NCBI RefSeq assembly: GCF_021245805.1
Contig: NZ_JAJJNF010000007.1
Coordinates: 156,766 to 220,765, forward strand
Source of the DNA: Mangrovimonas futianensis
GTDB lineage: Bacteria > Bacteroidota > Bacteroidia > Flavobacteriales > Flavobacteriaceae
Reading direction: 5' to 3'
Length of the DNA: 64,000 nt
Under the pieces are notes generated by a model. It was not told the origin of the DNA and did no database searches. It saw only the letters and a program-made list of their open reading frames with translations. Below are positions 61,378 through 64,000 of this stretch, in pieces; the stretch's first letter is position 1; every line of letters begins with the position of its first letter. The position numbers and the translations under genes were made by a program.

Positions 61378-62586
61378 ATGAAACCTACCATTACATTATC
61401 TCCACTACAACATAAAGATGTTTTGCAAATAGCCATTGGGTTTGTTTTTGATGCCCAAACTAAAACCCATGTTAAGGGTTTTGCTGGTGTTATTTGGTCA
61501 CAAACGCACAAAACGTTTTACGTGCCTTATTCTGCAGTTACTTTGAATGCCTTGTTTCATTATTTTAAGAATTTGGGGTATTATATTGATTATAGTGGGT
61601 TTAAAAAGGTGCCATCTACGGCTCCCAAGCCTGTTAAGAAACGTGCCACTAAGCCAAGTAAAGAGGTGCTCTACCAAGGATTGTCATTGACCAACAAGGA
61701 TTTATTGAAGCAATTTATCAATTATTTAAAGGGCAAGCGCTATAGCGAAAGTACCATACAGGTTTATGGTTATTTTATATTACGGTTTCTTGCCTATCAA
61801 GGCGAGCGTGTGTTTACGGATTGGACGACCCGAGACATTGAGCAGTTTATGAGCGATGTGGTTGCCAAGGAGGATTACAGCATAAGCAGTCACAGACAAT
61901 GTGTGAGTGCTTTTAAACTTTTCACCTTGTTTTGTGGTTTGTCTGGTTTTGATGCCACCCATTTTGAGCGACCCAAAAAGAGCAAGTATTTGCCTGTAGT
62001 ATTGTCGGCCAAGGAGATTCTTACCTTAATACAGGTGACCAAAAATTTGAAACACCGCGCCATTATTTCGATGTTGTATTCTGGCGGGTTGCGTATTGGG
62101 GAGTTGTTACAGCTCAAACCTGAGGATATTGATTATGAGCGTGGGATGATTACTGTAAGAATGGGCAAGGGACGAAAGGATCGGTCTGTGGTTTTGAGTG
62201 ATGCCATTAGGCCTTTGTTAAGCAATTATTTGACGACCTACCGGCCGAAGGGTTTTATGTTTGAGGGTCAGGATGGTGGTGCCTATACGGCAAGTTCTGT
62301 ACGGAAGTTTTTGAAGGCCTCCTGTAAGCTAGCTGGCATAAGGAAAGCGGTGACCCCACACACGTTACGTCATAGTTATGCAACGCATATGCTTGAAAAT
62401 GGGGTTGATTTGCGCTACATTCAGGAATTGTTGGGGCATAGCAGACCAGAAACGACCATGATTTATACGCATGTAGCAGAGAAGGATTTGGTTAAGATTA
62501 AGAACCCCTTGGATGTAGCTGTAGGACGCTTAACAAATATGGGTAATGGGGAAGAAAAACTCCTCATATCCCGTGGGGAATTGTGA
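61378..62586 (+). CDS. Tyrosine recombinase heading a cassette array
   Basis: 402 residues from the ATG at 61378 (the open frame begins at 61339). Residues 1-95 are an added domain (FAGVIWSQTHKTFYVPYSAVTLNALFHYF). Residues about 105-190 are the SAM-like core-binding domain. The catalytic domain shows Arg in SGGLRIGELL, Lys in GKGRKDRSVV, HTLRHSYATHML, LLGHSRPETT and Tyr in YTHVAEKD, so all active residues are present. The extra helix found in IntI integrases between the second and third motif patches is absent, so it is XerC/D-like. It directly precedes the entry-like half site at 62617. Confidence 0.93.
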   Translation: MKPTITLSPLQHKDVLQIAIGFVFDAQTKTHVKGFAGVIWSQTHKTFYVPYSAVTLNALFHYFKNLGYYIDYSGFKKVPSTAPKPVKKRATKPSKEVLYQGLSLTNKDLLKQFINYLKGKRYSESTIQVYGYFILRFLAYQGERVFTDWTTRDIEQFMSDVVAKEDYSISSHRQCVSAFKLFTLFCGLSGFDATHFERPKKSKYLPVVLSAKEILTLIQVTKNLKHRAIISMLYSGGLRIGELLQLKPEDIDYERGMITVRMGKGRKDRSVVLSDAIRPLLSNYLTTYRPKGFMFEGQDGGAYTASSVRKFLKASCKLAGIRKAVTPHTLRHSYATHMLENGVDLRYIQELLGHSRPETTMIYTHVAEKDLVKIKNPLDVAVGRLTNMGNGEEKLLISRGEL

Positions 62587-62616
62587 TAAAAGAGTATATT
62601 TAGGCACATATAACAA

Positions 62617-62640
62617 GTTGTACGCAAGCTAAGAAACAGA
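62617..62640 (+). other. attI-like half site (start of the cassette array)
   Basis: GTTGTACGCAAGCTAAGAAAC begins 30 bases after the recombinase stop. The same block recurs at 63272 (GTTGTACACAAGCTAAAAAAAC) as the right end of the palindromic site between the two cassettes. Here no left partner (GTACAAC) precedes it, which fits an insertion point next to the recombinase gene. Confidence 0.6.
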
Positions 62641-62645
62641 ACTAA

Positions 62646-63137
62646 TTGAGAATTTTAGATTGGATAAAGAACAGTAAAGTTAAATCGGAATTTGAAAAGG
62701 CATTTTCTGACTTAAAGAGAATGGGAGAAATTGAACCAAGTGCAAAAAGGACTTATGAATTACTTTGCGAATTGGACTTTGATACTTCTGACTCGCAATC
62801 TGAATTGTTGATTTCGGAATTTAATAAGATTCAATATCAATCGAATACCAATAGTTTCTTTTACTTCCATTTTCCGATTGTAACGCACATTTTACATTAC
62901 AAACCAAAATATGAGAAAGACATTTTAGGATATTTAATCGGACCAAATTTTGCGAATGGAGACACAGAAACGAAAGATTTGATTCCATTAATCAAAAGTG
63001 CAATGGAATTTAAACTGTCTGAAAATAAAAATTATCTGACTAAAGAAAGTAAAGATTGGATTCTAAATGAATTACCGAAAATGGAAAAAGAAGTTGAACG
63101 TGAAGTACAAAAATGTTGGAAAGAACTGAACGAATAA
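62646..63137 (+). CDS. Cassette gene 1, unknown protein
   Basis: 163 residues with a TTG start; a stop codon lies immediately upstream in frame (62643-62645), so the gene cannot begin earlier. Soluble, charged and mostly helical, rich in Lys and Glu, no recognised motif. An ATG at about 62718 (MGEIEPSA) is the alternative start. It is enclosed by the entry half site and the palindromic site at 63147-63278. Its promoter is not evident, so it may depend on read-through from the recombinase. Confidence 0.75.
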   Translation: MRILDWIKNSKVKSEFEKAFSDLKRMGEIEPSAKRTYELLCELDFDTSDSQSELLISEFNKIQYQSNTNSFFYFHFPIVTHILHYKPKYEKDILGYLIGPNFANGDTETKDLIPLIKSAMEFKLSENKNYLTKESKDWILNELPKMEKEVEREVQKCWKELNE

Positions 63138-63140
63138 AAA

Positions 63141-63288
63141 GCCAGCGTACAACAATATATAACCGCAATTACTGCAGTTTCGACTACGTCAACATATACT
63201 CGGAATCGCTAACTACTGTGATATACCAAAATTAACGCATATTAACCCGTAACTGACGGTTATACGAGACCGTTGTACACAAGCTAAA
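63141..63288 (+). other. attC-like palindromic recombination site between cassettes 1 and 2
   Basis: Outer cores GTACAAC (63147-63153) and GTTGTAC (63272-63278), and inner cores TATAACCG (63158-63165) and CGGTTATA (63257-63264), are perfect inverted pairs with spacers of 4 and 7 bases; about 90 bases lie between the inner cores. GCCAGC precedes the left core, AAGCTAAAAAAAC follows the right one. The layout (two nested core pairs, unequal spacers, variable centre) is that of an integron attC, but the core sequences differ from the GTTRRRY/RYYYAAC consensus. Confidence 0.7.
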
Positions 63289-63302
63289 AAAACGGAAATG
63301 AG

Positions 63303-63782
63303 ATGAATAAAACGGAAAACATTGGAGCAAAAGTCGCACTAATAAACGGAATGACATTCGGATTGGGATTTCTGTTTATAATGACATTCATCGGAGTACT
63401 GTTTTCGGATGGCTTACTCGGATTAATCGGAATTGGAGCTTTATTGTCGTATAACTACTTATTCATTTCTTTTGCTCTAATATATCTGACTTTACCATTT
63501 GCACTCTGGATTTTCGGAAAAAGAAATTCCAAAAGTTTAAATCAAGGTAAAAGTGTTTTAAAGACATCAGCGGAATTTTCGTTTGGCGTGAATTTGATTA
63601 TCTGGATTGTGTTTTTATTTTCTCAATTGGTAATTGGCGGAATTGAAAATTATCTTTATCTGAATTTAATAGTCATCGGACTTATACTCGTTTTGGGATT
63701 CTTAACGACCTATACTTTCGGATTTTATATTGTAAAACTGACAAAAGAAAAAATAAAAGCCAGTGTACAACAACGGCTATAA
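63303..63782 (+). CDS. Cassette gene 2, four-helix membrane protein
   Basis: 159 residues with four hydrophobic segments (about 13-33, 42-70, 92-112 and 120-143). No recognised family. It starts 25 bases after the right core of the preceding site, and its last codons (GCC AGT GTA CAA CAA CGG CTA TAA) run into the left core of the next palindrome, so gene and site overlap as in compact integron cassettes. Confidence 0.75.
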   Translation: MNKTENIGAKVALINGMTFGLGFLFIMTFIGVLFSDGLLGLIGIGALLSYNYLFISFALIYLTLPFALWIFGKRNSKSLNQGKSVLKTSAEFSFGVNLIIWIVFLFSQLVIGGIENYLYLNLIVIGLILVLGFLTTYTFGFYIVKLTKEKIKASVQQRL

Positions 63783-63893
63783 TTCAGCGTGGCGACAGTG
63801 CAAAAACCGAAAGTAAAAACATATATTTATCTGATTTCTCTGCGGAATAGTCCTGCGGACGATTCCACGCCGAAATCATAGGTACTGTGTTAG
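63759..63893 (+). other. Second attC-like palindrome, with a diverged right end
   Basis: GCCAG plus GTACAAC (63765-63771) form a normal left end. CTATAATTCAGCGTGG (63777-63792) pairs imperfectly with CCACGCCGAAATCATAG (63865-63881). An inner hairpin GGAATAGTCC/GGACGATTCC lies at 63844-63866. The right outer core is not GTTGTAC but GTACTGTGTTAG, so the site is hybrid or belongs to another site family. Confidence 0.6.
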
Positions 63894-63956
63894 AAAACAA
63901 GTAAATTGCAATAAATTTTTAGGAAGCATTCAAATTTATTTGACTGTTATCCCGTG

Positions 63957-63987
63957 CAGCAGGGACTTTAAGTCCTTGCTGTTTTTT
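63957..63987 (+). terminator. Intrinsic terminator at the end of the array
   Basis: CAGCAGGGACT (63957-63967) pairs with AGTCCTTGCTG (63971-63981) with one G-U pair and a 3-base loop, followed by TTTTTTCTTTT on the plus strand. Confidence 0.85.
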
Positions 63988-64000
63988 CTTTTCAAATTCT

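Noticed and set aside
61378..62586. Assignment of the recombinase as an IntI integron integrase
   Set aside because: The extra helix segment specific to IntI between motif patches II and III is not present; the catalytic domain is of ordinary XerC/D length.
1..64000. CRISPR arrays, tRNA or rRNA genes
   Set aside because: No regularly spaced identical repeats with unique spacers, no cloverleaf-like sequence and no rRNA sequence were noticed by eye; tRNAscan-SE or CRISPR-finder runs would settle it.

Overview
The window is a chromosomal piece of a member of the Bacteroidota, most likely family Flavobacteriaceae. The signs are low GC, a GldA-type gliding-motility ATPase, DUF3857/transglutaminase envelope proteins, a sulfite reductase carrying a C-terminal HEPN-like domain, a MetX-ThrA fusion, N-acyl-ornithine style arginine genes, weak Shine-Dalgarno signals and promoters resembling TTTG-N(18-20)-TAnnTTTG. 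No rRNA, tRNA or CRISPR array was seen. The genus cannot be named from the sequence alone.

Layout. 1-8285 (minus): rlmN (partial), queA, aroA, a MazG-like pyrophosphohydrolase, two DUF3857 proteins (one lacking catalytic transglutaminase residues), dtd and rsgA. 8352-12527 (minus): the phenylalanine/tyrosine operon pheA - aminotransferase - tyrA - DAHP synthase/chorismate mutase, preceded by an attenuator with an aromatic-rich leader peptide that the ORF calls miss. 12618-14811 (plus): gldA and two unknown genes, with a fossil copy of the gldA 3' end between them. 14808-16647 (minus): an envelope lipoprotein and a PagL-like protein. 16681-33945 (minus): a methionine/cysteine block with metF, split metH, cysM, cysE, an assimilatory sulfite-reduction/siroheme operon, an Rrf2 regulator, metZ and a trifunctional MetX-aspartokinase-homoserine dehydrogenase. 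Two SAM-I type riboswitches lie in front of metH and metX-thrA. 34038-40212: a conserved unknown protein, then leuA-leuC-leuD-leuB with a probable dispersed repeat between leuD and leuB. 40221-42160: a luciferase-like oxidoreductase and a ROK kinase. 42165-51051 (minus): a complete-looking arginine operon that includes proC. 51393-52988: gapN. 53062-60190 (minus): ilvD-ilvB-ilvN-ilvC-ilvA, headed by a second attenuator whose leader peptide is rich in Ile, Val and Leu.

The genes therefore form an amino-acid supercluster of about 52 kb covering aromatic, sulfur, aspartate-family, leucine, arginine and branched-chain synthesis. Control is largely at the RNA level: two leader-peptide attenuators and two SAM riboswitches can be read directly.

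The right end (60358-64000) is accessory DNA. After an 11-bp phased repeat and a gene of unknown family comes a tyrosine recombinase (61378-62586). Thirty bases after its stop begins an array of small single-gene units separated by long palindromic sites with the paired cores GTACAAC...GTTGTAC and TATAACCG...CGGTTATA. This resembles an integron (integrase, entry half-site, cassettes, folded attC-like sites), but the recombinase lacks the IntI-specific insertion and the cores differ from the integron consensus. It is the best candidate in the window for an undescribed system.
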